A stretch of DNA of 64,000 nt from Arthrobacter silvisoli (lineage in GTDB: Bacteria; Actinomycetota; Actinomycetes; Actinomycetales; Micrococcaceae), in the NCBI RefSeq assembly GCF_003369445.1, contig NZ_QRCU01000026.1, forward strand, positions 1 to 64,000, read 5' to 3'. A program made the position numbers and the translations under genes. The notes beneath the pieces are model-generated. The model saw nothing but the letters and a program-made list of their open reading frames with translations, had not been told where the DNA came from and made no database searches. This document shows positions 43,052-51,486 of the stretch, one piece after another (the first letter of the stretch is position 1; each line of letters opens with the position of its first letter).

Positions 43052-44362
43052 ATGGGAACCGAAGCACTGTCCGCAAGCACCCGGAGCGATTCCGCCCCGG
43101 TCATTCCGGGCTACAGCGAGGCCGACTCCGCCCGCTGGGTCCAGGAACCCCGGAAGAGCAACTACCGTTCGGACTTCGAGCGGGACCGTGCCCGGGTGCT
43201 GCATTCCTCGGCGCTGCGCCGGCTCGGAGCCAAGACCCAGGTGGTGGCCCCGGACACCGACGACTTCGTGCGCACCCGGCTGACCCACAGCCTCGAGGTC
43301 GCCCAGGTAGGGCGCGAACTCGGACGGGCCCTGGGCTGCGACCCGGACGTCGTGGACACCGCCTGCCTGAGCCATGACCTCGGCCACCCGCCGTTCGGGC
43401 ACAACGGCGAGTCTGCCCTCAACGAGCTCGCCCATGCGATCGGCGGCTTCGAGGGCAACGCCCAGACCCTGCGGCTGCTGACCCGGCTCGAGCCGAAGGT
43501 GCTCACTCCGGGCGGGGAACCGGCGGGACTGAACCTGACCCGTGCAAGCCTGGACGCGGCGTCGAAATACCCTTGGTCCGCCGCTGACGCTCCCGTCATC
43601 CACGGCCACCGCACCAGCAAGTTCGGCGCCTACGAGGACGATCTGCCGATCTTCGCCTGGCTGCGCGAAGGCGCCCCGGGCAACCGCTCGTGCATCGAGG
43701 CCCAGGTCATGGACCTCGCCGACGACATTTCCTACTCTGTGCACGACGTCGAGGACGCGATCGTGGCCGGCCACTTCCAGCTGAAGTGGCTCGACAACCC
43801 GGACCACCGCGCCCGCGTGGTGGGCTACACCCGCCAGTGGTACCTGCCGCACAACGAACCCGCGGAGATCGACGCCGCCCTGGCCCGCCTCGAGGCCACC
43901 AGCGTCTGGGTGCGCGAGGCGGACGGCAGCCGCAAATCGATGGCCGCTTTGAAGAACATGACCAGCCAGCTGATCGGCCGTTTCTGCCAGAGCGCCCTGG
44001 AAACCACCCGGCGCCACTTCGGCCCGGACCGGCTCACCCGCTTCAGTGCTGAACTGATGGTGCCGGAAGAGACCGTCACCGAGATCGCCGTGATGAAGGG
44101 CCTCGCCACCACTTTCGTGATTTCCACGGACCATCGCCAGCCGGTCTACGAGCGGCAGCGGGAAGTCCTGCACGCCCTGGTGGGTGTGCTGAACGCCAGC
44201 GGCGACCGGCATTTGGAGCCGATGTTCGCCGCGGACTGGCGTGACGCCGTCGACGACGCCGCCCGGCTCCGCGTCGTGGTCGACCAGGTGGCGTCCCTCA
44301 CGGATGCCTCCGCGCTGGCGATGTACGAGCGCCTGGTGGGCAGCCTGCCGTCGCTGTGGTGA
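43052..44362 (+). CDS. dgt: Deoxyguanosinetriphosphate triphosphohydrolase-like protein
   Basis: This 436-residue HD-domain dNTPase has the HD metal ligands in RLTHSLEVAQVGRELG (His near 75) and CLSHDLGHPPFGHNGE (His-Asp near 110), plus YSVHDVEDAIV for the last Asp. It would hydrolyse dNTPs to nucleosides and triphosphate and so adjust dNTP pools. AAGACT is seven bases before the ATG, suggesting a leaderless start. dnaG follows 32 bases later. Confidence 0.9.
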   Translation: MGTEALSASTRSDSAPVIPGYSEADSARWVQEPRKSNYRSDFERDRARVLHSSALRRLGAKTQVVAPDTDDFVRTRLTHSLEVAQVGRELGRALGCDPDVVDTACLSHDLGHPPFGHNGESALNELAHAIGGFEGNAQTLRLLTRLEPKVLTPGGEPAGLNLTRASLDAASKYPWSAADAPVIHGHRTSKFGAYEDDLPIFAWLREGAPGNRSCIEAQVMDLADDISYSVHDVEDAIVAGHFQLKWLDNPDHRARVVGYTRQWYLPHNEPAEIDAALARLEATSVWVREADGSRKSMAALKNMTSQLIGRFCQSALETTRRHFGPDRLTRFSAELMVPEETVTEIAVMKGLATTFVISTDHRQPVYERQREVLHALVGVLNASGDRHLEPMFAADWRDAVDDAARLRVVVDQVASLTDASALAMYERLVGSLPSLW

Positions 44363-44394
44363 GCCGGACCCGGAGAGTTGCATAGACTTATCCG

Positions 44395-46332
44395 GTGGCT
44401 GGCCTGATCAAACGTGAGGATATCGACGAGGTACGCCAGCGCACGGACATCAAGGAAGTCGTTGACGGCTATGTGACCCTGAAGGGCGCCGGCCTCGGGA
44501 CCTACAAGGGCCTGTGCCCCTTCCACGACGAGCGTTCGCCCTCCTTCACCGTCCGCCCCCAGGTGGGCCGCTACCACTGCTTCGGCTGCGGCGAGGACGG
44601 GGACGTCATCTCCTTCGTCCAGAAAATGGACCACAGTTCCTTCCACGAGGCCGTGGAGAAGCTCGCGGCCCGCATTGGTTACGAGCTCCGCTACGAGGAC
44701 GGCGGCACCGGGCCCAGCCGCGAGGAGGTGGGCAAGCGGCAGCGGCTGCTGGACGCCCACAAGATTGCCGATGAATTCTTCCGTTCCCAGCTGCTGACCC
44801 CGGGCGCGGCGGAGGGCCGGAACTTCCTGCACGGCCGCGGCTTCGACCGCGCGGCCGCCGAACAGTTCGGCGTCGGCTACGCCCCGCAGGGCTGGGATTC
44901 GCTCCTCAAGCACCTGCGCGGCCGCGGCTTCACGGACGCCGAGCTGAAGCTCACGGGCATGTTCTCGGCCGGGGGACCCGGAAATCAACAGAGGATTTAT
45001 GACCGCTTCCGCGGCAGGCTCATCTGGCCCATCCGGGACATCGCGGGGGACACCATCGGCTTCGGAGCGCGCAAGCTCTATGAGGACGACCAGGGGCCCA
45101 AATACCTGAACACCCCGGAGACCACGCTCTACAAGAAATCCCAGGTGCTCTACGGGATCGACCTCGCCAAGCGGAACATCGCCAAGGACCGCCAGCTGGT
45201 GGTCGTTGAGGGCTACACGGACGTGATGGCCTGCCATCTGTCCGGCGTGGGCACTGCCGTGGCCACCTGCGGCACTGCCTTCGGCGCCGACCACATCAAG
45301 ATCGCCCGCCGCCTGCTCTCGGACGACGGCAGCGGGGGTGAGGTCATCTTCACCTTCGACGGCGACGCCGCGGGCCAGAAGGCGGCGTTGCGCGCCTTTG
45401 AGGAGGACCAGCGCTTTGTCGCCCAGACTTATGTGGCGGTGGAACCCACCGGTGCGGACCCCTGCGACCTCCGGCAGCTGCGCGGCGACGCGGCCGTGCG
45501 TGAACTGATCGGCAGCCGCCGGCCGCTGTTTGAGTTCGCCATCCGGGCGTCCCTGAAGCGGCACGACCTGGACACCGTGGAGGGCCGCGTGGCCGCTTTG
45601 CGCGAGGCTGCGCCGGTCGTGGCGCAGATCCGGGACTCCGGCTTGCGCCCGGCATATGTCCGTGAACTGGCCGGGTGGTTGGGCATGCCCATCGAGGACG
45701 TCAGCCGGGCCGTCAGCGGAGCGCAGAAGCGGGCCGCGCAGGGCGGACAGGGCGGCGCGGGCGGCCCGGGAGGGTCGCAGGGCAGCGGCGGCCCGCAGGA
45801 GGCGGGCGGTCCGGCGGGAGCCGCCATGCCGACGTCGGGCAGTGGGGCAGGCTTCCACCGTCCGGACCCGCGCGACCCGGTGGCCGCCATGGAACGGCAG
45901 GCGCTCGAAGTGGTGCTGCAGGATCCCTCCGTGTTGACCGGTCCGGCCTGGGACCGTTTCGAGCTGTCCCGCTTCGCCACGCCGGTGTACGCCGCCGTGC
46001 ACGACGCCATCCGGGCCGCCGGGCTGGCCCGTGCCGGGGATCCGGTGGCCTGGGTGGAAGCCGTCCGGCAGGAGATGCCCGAGCCCCTGCGCGGCCTCGT
46101 ATCCGAGCTCGCCGTGGTGCCGCTGCCGGCCAGCACCCCCGAAGCCATACAGCGCTACTGCCGGGACATCCTGGCGCGCCTCTTCGAGCTGCAGATCACC
46201 CGCATCAAGGCGGACAAGATGGGCCGCCTGCAGCGCCTGGACGCCGCCGCCAACCCGGAGGAGTTCCAGCAGCTCAACCGTGAACTCATGGAACTCGAGA
46301 TGCAGCGCAGGGCGCTCCGGGCGGAGCAGTAA
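44395..46332 (+). CDS. dnaG: DNA primase
   Basis: This 645-residue primase makes RNA primers at the replication fork. The N-terminal zinc finger is seen as CPFHDERSPSFTV..YHCFGCG (about 40-64). The TOPRIM core has VVEGYTDVMA (about 270) and FDGDAAGQKAA (about 320). The C-terminal DnaB-interaction domain follows a Gly-rich linker (about 450-485). The GTG start is six bases after TAGACT, with no ribosome site, so the transcript is probably leaderless. Confidence 0.95.
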   Translation: MAGLIKREDIDEVRQRTDIKEVVDGYVTLKGAGLGTYKGLCPFHDERSPSFTVRPQVGRYHCFGCGEDGDVISFVQKMDHSSFHEAVEKLAARIGYELRYEDGGTGPSREEVGKRQRLLDAHKIADEFFRSQLLTPGAAEGRNFLHGRGFDRAAAEQFGVGYAPQGWDSLLKHLRGRGFTDAELKLTGMFSAGGPGNQQRIYDRFRGRLIWPIRDIAGDTIGFGARKLYEDDQGPKYLNTPETTLYKKSQVLYGIDLAKRNIAKDRQLVVVEGYTDVMACHLSGVGTAVATCGTAFGADHIKIARRLLSDDGSGGEVIFTFDGDAAGQKAALRAFEEDQRFVAQTYVAVEPTGADPCDLRQLRGDAAVRELIGSRRPLFEFAIRASLKRHDLDTVEGRVAALREAAPVVAQIRDSGLRPAYVRELAGWLGMPIEDVSRAVSGAQKRAAQGGQGGAGGPGGSQGSGGPQEAGGPAGAAMPTSGSGAGFHRPDPRDPVAAMERQALEVVLQDPSVLTGPAWDRFELSRFATPVYAAVHDAIRAAGLARAGDPVAWVEAVRQEMPEPLRGLVSELAVVPLPASTPEAIQRYCRDILARLFELQITRIKADKMGRLQRLDAAANPEEFQQLNRELMELEMQRRALRAEQ

Positions 46333-46406
46333 GCCGGTTCATGGACAGCGTCCGGGCCTCGATTTCGTTTCCCGCCGGGCCTTTGCTAAAGTCATAACCG
46401 CTTCAT

Positions 46407-46479
46407 TCCTCCGTAGCTCAATTGGCAGAGCATTCGACTGTTAATCGAAGGGTTACTGGTTCAAGTCCAGTCGGAGGAG
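46407..46479 (+). tRNA. tRNA-Asn (GTT), copy 1
   Basis: This 73-base tRNA has acceptor TCCTCCG pairing with CGGAGGA, D-arm GCTCAATTGGCAGAGC, anticodon loop CTGTTAA (anticodon GTT) and T-arm ACTGG-TTCAAGT-CCAGT. CCA is not encoded. The sequence is identical to copy 2. Confidence 0.96.
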
Positions 46480-46483
46480 CTCC

Positions 46484-46525
46484 CGATGCCCCCGTTCCGG
46501 ATCCCCCGGAGCGGGGGCATTTTCA
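46484..46525 (+). terminator. Terminator after tRNA-Asn copy 1
   Basis: GATGCCCCCGTTCCG pairs with CCGGAGCGGGGGCAT, with the loop around GATCC, followed by TTTTC. This looks like a standard intrinsic terminator. Confidence 0.8.
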
Positions 46526-46618
46526 TACCCCGGGAGGGTATTTTTCGGAAGCGGGGCCGCCGGCCGGCGCCGATTTCGCGAAGTGGCCCGACCTTTGCTA
46601 AAGTCATAACCGCTTCAT

Positions 46619-46691
46619 TCCTCCGTAGCTCAATTGGCAGAGCATTCGACTGTTAATCGAAGGGTTACTGGTTCAAGTCCAGTCGGAGGAG
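46619..46691 (+). tRNA. tRNA-Asn (GTT), copy 2
   Basis: This is an exact second copy of the upstream tRNA-Asn, with the same TAAAGT promoter segment. Anticodon GTT; CCA is not encoded. Confidence 0.96.
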
Positions 46692-46696
46692 CGCAC

Positions 46697-46736
46697 AGGG
46701 CCCGTACCGCGGAAACGCGGTACGGGCCCTTTTGTC
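46697..46736 (+). terminator. Terminator after tRNA-Asn copy 2 (first of two)
   Basis: AGGGCCCGTACCGCG and CGCGGTACGGGCCCT form a perfect 15-base stem with a GAAA tetraloop, followed by TTTTG. Confidence 0.88.
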
Positions 46737-46763
46737 TTCCAGGGCTTTTCCGCCGTGTCGCAC

Positions 46764-46803
46764 AGGGCCCGTACCGCGGAAACGCGGTACGGGCCCTTTT
46801 GTC
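46764..46803 (+). terminator. Second identical terminator, tandem with the first
   Basis: This is the same stem, tetraloop and T-tract as at 46697-46736, carried by the second 67-bp unit. It may also serve the minus-strand gene that ends at 46825. Confidence 0.85.
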
Positions 46804-46824
46804 TTCCAGGGCTTTTCCGCCGTG

Positions 46825-47232
46825 TCAGACGAAGTCCATTTCAACTTGCAGGAACCTGGCGGCCTCGTCAACGGCGGCGTGGAACGCTTCGTCTTCCGTC
46901 GGAGGCGTGCGGGGCTCGCGCGGGTGCCACTCGTGCGGCGAGGAGTGCACCCGGGTGAAGCCGCTGCCCGGAGGCGCATAAAAGATTCCGAAGCGCTGCA
47001 CGGGCCATTCGGGGGACGTTTCGGGGGCCACCAGGAGGGCTGCTCCGGTGTCCGGGTTGAACCACTGGGCGATCGGCCGCCGCCGGTCTTCGGTGAAGAG
47101 CCCGGCCGCGTACAGGGCCGCCGACTGCGGACTCGTCACTGAACACAGGCGGTCCCACCACAGGGGCAGGATTCCGTTGTCCTGCCGCTGCCAGGGCGCC
47201 GGAACCGGGTGTGTATCCTGCCAACGGGGCAC
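46825..47232 (-). CDS. Conserved-looking hypothetical protein
   Basis: This 135-residue protein is rich in Trp and Pro, with no signal peptide, membrane helix or known motif (LWWDRLCSVTSPQSAALYA, GIFYAPPGSGFTRVHSS). The GTG start has TAAAGT exactly six bases upstream, which supports a real leaderless gene. Its stop codon overlaps the edge of the 67-bp repeat. Function is not recognised. Confidence 0.75.
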   Translation of the reverse strand: MPRWQDTHPVPAPWQRQDNGILPLWWDRLCSVTSPQSAALYAAGLFTEDRRRPIAQWFNPDTGAALLVAPETSPEWPVQRFGIFYAPPGSGFTRVHSSPHEWHPREPRTPPTEDEAFHAAVDEAARFLQVEMDFV

Positions 47233-47300
47233 AGTTCAACTTTATCGCCGGGCCCGGGAGCACAACAGGGCCGGCCGGGGCCGTTAACGCGCCGGCAGGC

Positions 47301-47510
47301 TCAGTCCCGCTTCCAGGGTCCCGGGTTGATCCGGTACATCAAGGCGGCACCGATCACGGCACCCAGGAGGGCGCCGAACAGCGGGTTGCCGAGGTTGCGT
47401 CCCAGGAAGAAGCCGGCGACGGCGCCGATCACCGCGCCCACGAAAAGGCCGCGTCCGTTGCGGTGCGGGCGCTTGGGGTCCGGGCGGTTTCCGGAAGGGT
47501 TGCGGGCCAT
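47301..47510 (-). CDS. Small glycine-zipper membrane protein
   Basis: This 69-residue protein has a basic N-terminus (about 1-20) and two Gly-rich hydrophobic helices (FVGAVIGAVAGFFLG and LFGALLGAVIGAALMY) separated by RNLGNP, a glycine-zipper hairpin. TAGGCT is six bases before the ATG. The family is unnamed, and a role is not predicted. Confidence 0.72.
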   Translation of the reverse strand: MARNPSGNRPDPKRPHRNGRGLFVGAVIGAVAGFFLGRNLGNPLFGALLGAVIGAALMYRINPGPWKRD

Positions 47511-47538
47511 GGTTCCAGCCTAGGGGCTAGTGGATCGA

Positions 47539-48762
47539 CTAGTGGATCGACGGAACGGTGCGCGGGCGGACTACCAGCCACAGCGCCAGGACCGCGCAGC
47601 ACACGCAGACCGCCTGGACGGCGCCCATCGGCGTGGCCGACGCGACGCCGAGCACGCCCACCACGGGCGGGATGATTCCGGCCATCATGAAGTTCGAAGC
47701 ACCCAGCAGCGACGCCGCGGTTCCCGCCTGTGCCCCGTGGTTGGCCAGCGCCACCACCTGCACGCAGGGGAACATGAAACCGGTGGCGAGGATGTAGAAC
47801 CACAGCGGGATGATCACGCCCCACAGCCCGAGGTGGAGCATGTCGAACAGGACGATCAGGAGGGCCATGAGCAGCAGCCATGCCGTCGCGCAGGCCATGA
47901 TCCACTGCGGTGCCACGTGCTTGATGACGCGGGAGCTGATCTGGACACCGGCCACGATGCCCAGCGAGTTGACGCCGAACAGCAGGCCGTATTCCTGCGG
48001 CGAAAAGGAGTAGACCTGCTGGAACAGGAAGGTCGAGGCCGAGAGGTAGGCGAACAGCCCGCCGAAATTGAAGCCGCCCACCAGGAGCATGCCCACGAAG
48101 ATCCGGTCACTGAAGACCGCCCGGTACCGCTGGGCTGCCGTCGTGCTTCCCTGGCTGCGGAGCTCAGGCGGGTAGGTTTCCCGGATCAGGAAGATCGCTG
48201 CGATGATCACCAGGGACCCGTAGCCCGCCAGGAAGTAGAAGATGCCGGGCCACGGCATCACCAGCAGCAGCTGGGAACCGATGATCGGCGCCAGGATGGG
48301 GGCCAGGCCGTTCACCAGGGACATACGGGAGAACATCCGCACCATGGCGTAGCCGTGGAAGAGGTCCCGGACCATGGCCATGGCCACCACGCCGCCGCCG
48401 GCTGCACCGATGCCCATGAGGACACGGAACAGGGACAAAGCGCCGATGTCTGTGGACAGGGCGGCGCCGAGGGACGAGGCGATGTGGAGCGCGGTTGCCA
48501 GGATCAGCGGCATGCGCCTGCCGAACTTGTCGCTGAAGGGTCCGACGACGAGCTGGCCGATGGCGAAACCCACCGTGGTGCCTGCCAGGGTCAGCTGAAT
48601 CGCGGCCGCCGATACCCCGAAATGCTGTTCCAGCGCCGGGAAAGCTGGCAGGTACAGGTCCACCGTGAAAGGGCCGAGCGCAGTGAGGGCGCCCAGGAGG
48701 AGGATGTACAGGAGCTTTTCGCGTCGGCTGAGGGCATCACCGCGGGCAGGGGGAGTCGTCAC
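47539..48762 (-). CDS. Bcr/CflA-type multidrug efflux MFS transporter
   Basis: This 407-residue transporter has 12 hydrophobic segments and the Bcr/CflA drug-H+ antiporter pattern: TVDLYLPAFPALEQHFGVS in helix 1, GPFSDKFGRRMPL (MFS motif A) and the following RVLMGIGAAGG. The start was set at the GTG at 48762, eight bases after TAGGAT, giving the usual length; longer frames lack support. Drug range unknown. Confidence 0.87.
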   Translation of the reverse strand: MTTPPARGDALSRREKLLYILLLGALTALGPFTVDLYLPAFPALEQHFGVSAAAIQLTLAGTTVGFAIGQLVVGPFSDKFGRRMPLILATALHIASSLGAALSTDIGALSLFRVLMGIGAAGGGVVAMAMVRDLFHGYAMVRMFSRMSLVNGLAPILAPIIGSQLLLVMPWPGIFYFLAGYGSLVIIAAIFLIRETYPPELRSQGSTTAAQRYRAVFSDRIFVGMLLVGGFNFGGLFAYLSASTFLFQQVYSFSPQEYGLLFGVNSLGIVAGVQISSRVIKHVAPQWIMACATAWLLLMALLIVLFDMLHLGLWGVIIPLWFYILATGFMFPCVQVVALANHGAQAGTAASLLGASNFMMAGIIPPVVGVLGVASATPMGAVQAVCVCCAVLALWLVVRPRTVPSIH

Positions 48763-48962
48763 GAACACCAATCCTATGTGCCAAAGGTCATATCTCTGAT
48801 AGCCCTGGCCGCGCATTCCCTGGGGTGCGGGGGCGCGCCGGGAAACAGGCCGGAAAAGCGGAAGAAGGCTGAATGGTAGTTTTGTGGGCAGGTGCCGAGA
48901 ATGGGGTTCGGGTTGGCGCCGCCGACCGACGGATACGTAGAGAGCAGTAAGGCGGGGAACTG

Positions 48963-49799
48963 ATGAGCGGACGTCACAGGGGCAAGCCCGGGATGGGCCC
49001 GGGAATCGGGGCACTGCCGAGGACCATCAAGCTCGCCGGCCGGCTCGTGCCCCGGCAGCTCAACGACGAAATCCGGCTCGCGAAGCTTGAACTCAAGGAC
49101 AAGGGCGTCAAGCTCGGTATTGCCGGCGCCTTCGTGGGCGTGGCCCTCGTCTTCGCGCTGCTGCTGGTCATAGCCCTCGTGGTGGCGGCGATCCTCGGAC
49201 TCGCGACTGTCATGCCCGGGTGGCTCGCGGCCCTCGTGGTCTCCGCTGCGTTCCTGCTGGTGATCGCGATCGGAGGGCTCGTGGCCTTCAACGGATTCAA
49301 GAAGGCGCAGCCGCTGCTGCCGGCCGAAACCATCCGCGGACTCAAGCACGATCTCGGTGTCCTCACCGAGGGCTCCGACTTCGACGCGAGCATCCTGGAC
49401 CCGGACTCGGAGGCCTACAAAGCCGCGAAGGCCGCCAAGGAAGAAGCTGTCCGGAAGGCGAAGGAGGAAGCCGCTGCCAAGGAGGAGGCGCGCCACCGGG
49501 ACGAGCCTCCCTCGCCGGACAAGGACGAACTGCTGCGCCGTCTGCAGCAGCGCCGCGCGCACCTGGCTGGTGTCCGCGACCAACTCGGATCCGAACTGGA
49601 CTTCAAGACCCAGGGGAAGTTCTTCCAGGACCTCGCCCAGGAGAAGCTCGACGACGGACGGAAGTTCGCCGGGGACCTCGGCAAGCGGCTTCCGGACGGA
49701 CTATCCGGGCGGTTCGCGGGACGCTGGAAGGAAATCCTGGCCTTCCTCGCCTCCGCGGCGGTGCTCGTCGTCGGACTCCGGAGACTCTTCAGGAAGTAA
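48963..49799 (+). CDS. Holin-X-like (phage holin superfamily III) membrane protein
   Basis: This 278-residue protein starts with an amphipathic region (KLAGRLVPRQLNDEIRLAKLELKD), then has two close membrane helices (about 50-110), matching the actinobacterial Holin-X/Phage_holin_3_6 family. A charged coiled coil (about 150-185, AAKEEAVRKAKEEAAAKEEA) and a final hydrophobic helix follow. No phage genes are nearby, so a host envelope role is more likely than lysis. GGGGAAC precedes the ATG. Confidence 0.75.
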   Translation: MSGRHRGKPGMGPGIGALPRTIKLAGRLVPRQLNDEIRLAKLELKDKGVKLGIAGAFVGVALVFALLLVIALVVAAILGLATVMPGWLAALVVSAAFLLVIAIGGLVAFNGFKKAQPLLPAETIRGLKHDLGVLTEGSDFDASILDPDSEAYKAAKAAKEEAVRKAKEEAAAKEEARHRDEPPSPDKDELLRRLQQRRAHLAGVRDQLGSELDFKTQGKFFQDLAQEKLDDGRKFAGDLGKRLPDGLSGRFAGRWKEILAFLASAAVLVVGLRRLFRK

Positions 49800-49842
49800 G
49801 CAAAAACATCACCACGACAGGTAACAGGATTCAAGGGGACAG

Positions 49843-50478
49843 ATGAAGTTCATCGGCGCCGGTGCCCGTCCGGGCCAGCCGCAGATCGACCACGATCTGG
49901 TCTTCACCGTTCCCAACTTCCTGACCGTGCTCCGCTTCATGGGAGTTCCGGTGTTCGTCTGGCTGGTCCTCGGAGCCCGCGAATACGGTTACGCCGTGCT
50001 CGTCCTGGCCATCATGGGCAGCACCGACTGGATCGACGGCTACGTCGCCCGCCGCTTCAACCAGACCTCGCGGCTCGGTCGCATCCTCGACCCTGCTGCC
50101 GACCGGCTGGCGCTCATCGCCGTCGCCGTCACGCTCGTAATCGCCGGCGTCGTCGAATGGTGGTACCTCGCGGCGCTGGTGGTCCCCGACGCGATTCTCG
50201 GCTCGGTCTCGCTGTTCTATTTCCGCAGCCACCCCGACCTTCCCGTGAGCAGGATCGGCAAGATCCGCACCGCATTCCTGCTCCTGGGCACCCCCCTGCT
50301 GCTGTTGTCCAAGCTGTCCTTCCCGCTCTCCGCCGCCAGCTTCGTGCTGGCATGGATCTGCCTGGGCCTGGGCCTGGCGGGGCACTGGATCGCGGCCTGG
50401 AACTACTTCTGGGCGATCCGCCGCAAGGGCCGGGAACTGCGGGAGCAGGACCCCATGGACGACGGCGGTCGAGGCTGA
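49843..50478 (+). CDS. CDP-alcohol phosphatidyltransferase-family protein
   Basis: This 211-residue membrane enzyme has the family signature D-x2-D-G-x2-A-R-x8-G-x3-D-x3-D as TDWIDGYVARRFNQTSRLGR then ILDPAAD (about 65-88) and about five membrane segments. It transfers a phosphatidyl group to an alcohol, as in phosphatidylglycerophosphate or cardiolipin synthesis. Which alcohol is unclear. The gene at 50478 starts at the last base of its stop codon. Confidence 0.85.
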   Translation: MKFIGAGARPGQPQIDHDLVFTVPNFLTVLRFMGVPVFVWLVLGAREYGYAVLVLAIMGSTDWIDGYVARRFNQTSRLGRILDPAADRLALIAVAVTLVIAGVVEWWYLAALVVPDAILGSVSLFYFRSHPDLPVSRIGKIRTAFLLLGTPLLLLSKLSFPLSAASFVLAWICLGLGLAGHWIAAWNYFWAIRRKGRELREQDPMDDGGRG

Positions 50479-51383
50479 TGGTCTGGCTCGCCGTTCTTCT
50501 CGCTGTGCTCAGCGCATTCTGCATGGCCTTCGGGGCGCAGCGCCAAGGCAGTGCCGTCAAGGCCGATACCGGTGGCCTTGCCCTGAGTTCCAATGGCTTC
50601 CTGCGCTTGCTGCGCAACCCGCGCTGGGTGCTCGGACTCCTGCTGCTGTGGGCCGGCATGGCCCTGAATGCGGTCGCCCTGGTGACTGCGCCTTTGACGG
50701 TGGTCCAGCCGATCGGTGCGATCGCCCTGGTGATCACCACCGTGGTCAACGCCAAGGACCAGGGGCTCAGCATCAACCGCGCCACGGTGGTGGCGATCAG
50801 CGCCTGCGTGACGGGGTCCGCCCTCTTCGTGCTCCTGGCGGTCAACGTCACCCAGGAAAACCACCACGTCAGCGGCGAGGACGAACTGACCATCGTGCTG
50901 CTGCTGGCGCTGGCGGTGGGCCTGTTCGGCACCCTGGCAGCGCTGTTCAAGCACCGCATGAGCGCCTTCGTCTACATCCTCGGCGCCGGTGTGCTGTTCG
51001 GCTTCGTGGCGGTGCTGACCAGGATCATCGGCAAGCACCTGCTCGACCCCAACGGCTTGTTCCTGTTGAACGTTTCGCCGTACTCCGTTGTGGCGATCGC
51101 CGCGGCGGGCGGCCTGGGCTCCTGGTTCGTCCAGAGCGCCTATTCGAGCGGGCCGCCGGACCTCGTCATCGCCGGGCTGACGGTCATCGACCCGATCGTG
51201 GGGATCGCCATCGGCATCACGATTCTTGGTGAGCTTCGTCCCGATGTCCACGCCGTAACGGCAATCGCCATGGCTGCGGCTGCTGTCCTTGCTATCGTGG
51301 GGGTTATTGCCTTGAGCCGGCACCATCCGGAGGTCACCAAGCGGAAACGGGACTCCAAAGCGCCCTCCGCGCGGAAAGCCTAA
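50478..51383 (+). CDS. DMT-superfamily transporter
   Basis: This 301-residue protein has nine to ten hydrophobic segments and the tandem small-transporter pattern (ALVTAPLTVVQPIGAIALVI in the first half, LVIAGLTVIDPIVGIAIGIT in the second), similar to NIPA/EamA-type DMT carriers. The substrate could be a cation or metabolite. The ATG overlaps the upstream stop (TGATG). C-terminus is Lys/Arg-rich. Confidence 0.82.
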   Translation: MVWLAVLLAVLSAFCMAFGAQRQGSAVKADTGGLALSSNGFLRLLRNPRWVLGLLLLWAGMALNAVALVTAPLTVVQPIGAIALVITTVVNAKDQGLSINRATVVAISACVTGSALFVLLAVNVTQENHHVSGEDELTIVLLLALAVGLFGTLAALFKHRMSAFVYILGAGVLFGFVAVLTRIIGKHLLDPNGLFLLNVSPYSVVAIAAAGGLGSWFVQSAYSSGPPDLVIAGLTVIDPIVGIAIGITILGELRPDVHAVTAIAMAAAAVLAIVGVIALSRHHPEVTKRKRDSKAPSARKA

Positions 51384-51486
51384 GGCAAGCTTCGCGATTG
51401 CACCGCCACATGCGGGCAGGCGGCGAAGGCACCGCGGGGCACAGCTTCCCGTGGTGTTCACACCGTGACAAACAGGAGTTCTCCAC

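Larger units (their letters stand above)
46380..46692 (+). repeat. Direct duplication of a promoter-tRNA-Asn unit
   Basis: A 101-base segment at 46380-46480 is repeated exactly at 46592-46692, 212 bases apart. It includes CTTTGCTAAAGTCATAACCG (with TAAAGT as the likely -10), the whole tRNA and four following bases. The DNA between copies has a separate terminator. Confidence 0.9.
46693..46826 (+). repeat. 67-bp tandem duplication containing a terminator
   Basis: Two identical 67-base units (46693-46759 and 46760-46826) each carry GGGCCCGTACCGCG-GAAA-CGCGGTACGGGCCC and TTTTGT. The second unit ends one base inside the stop codon of the next, minus-strand, gene. Confidence 0.92.

Noticed and set aside
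46380..46692. Duplicated tRNA-Asn as att sites of an integrated element
   Set aside because: Both copies are complete with promoters and lie 212 bp apart with no integrase or cargo between them, so simple duplication is the better reading.
48963..49799. Prophage remnant
   Set aside because: The holin-like gene stands alone among housekeeping genes, with no other phage gene in 64 kb.
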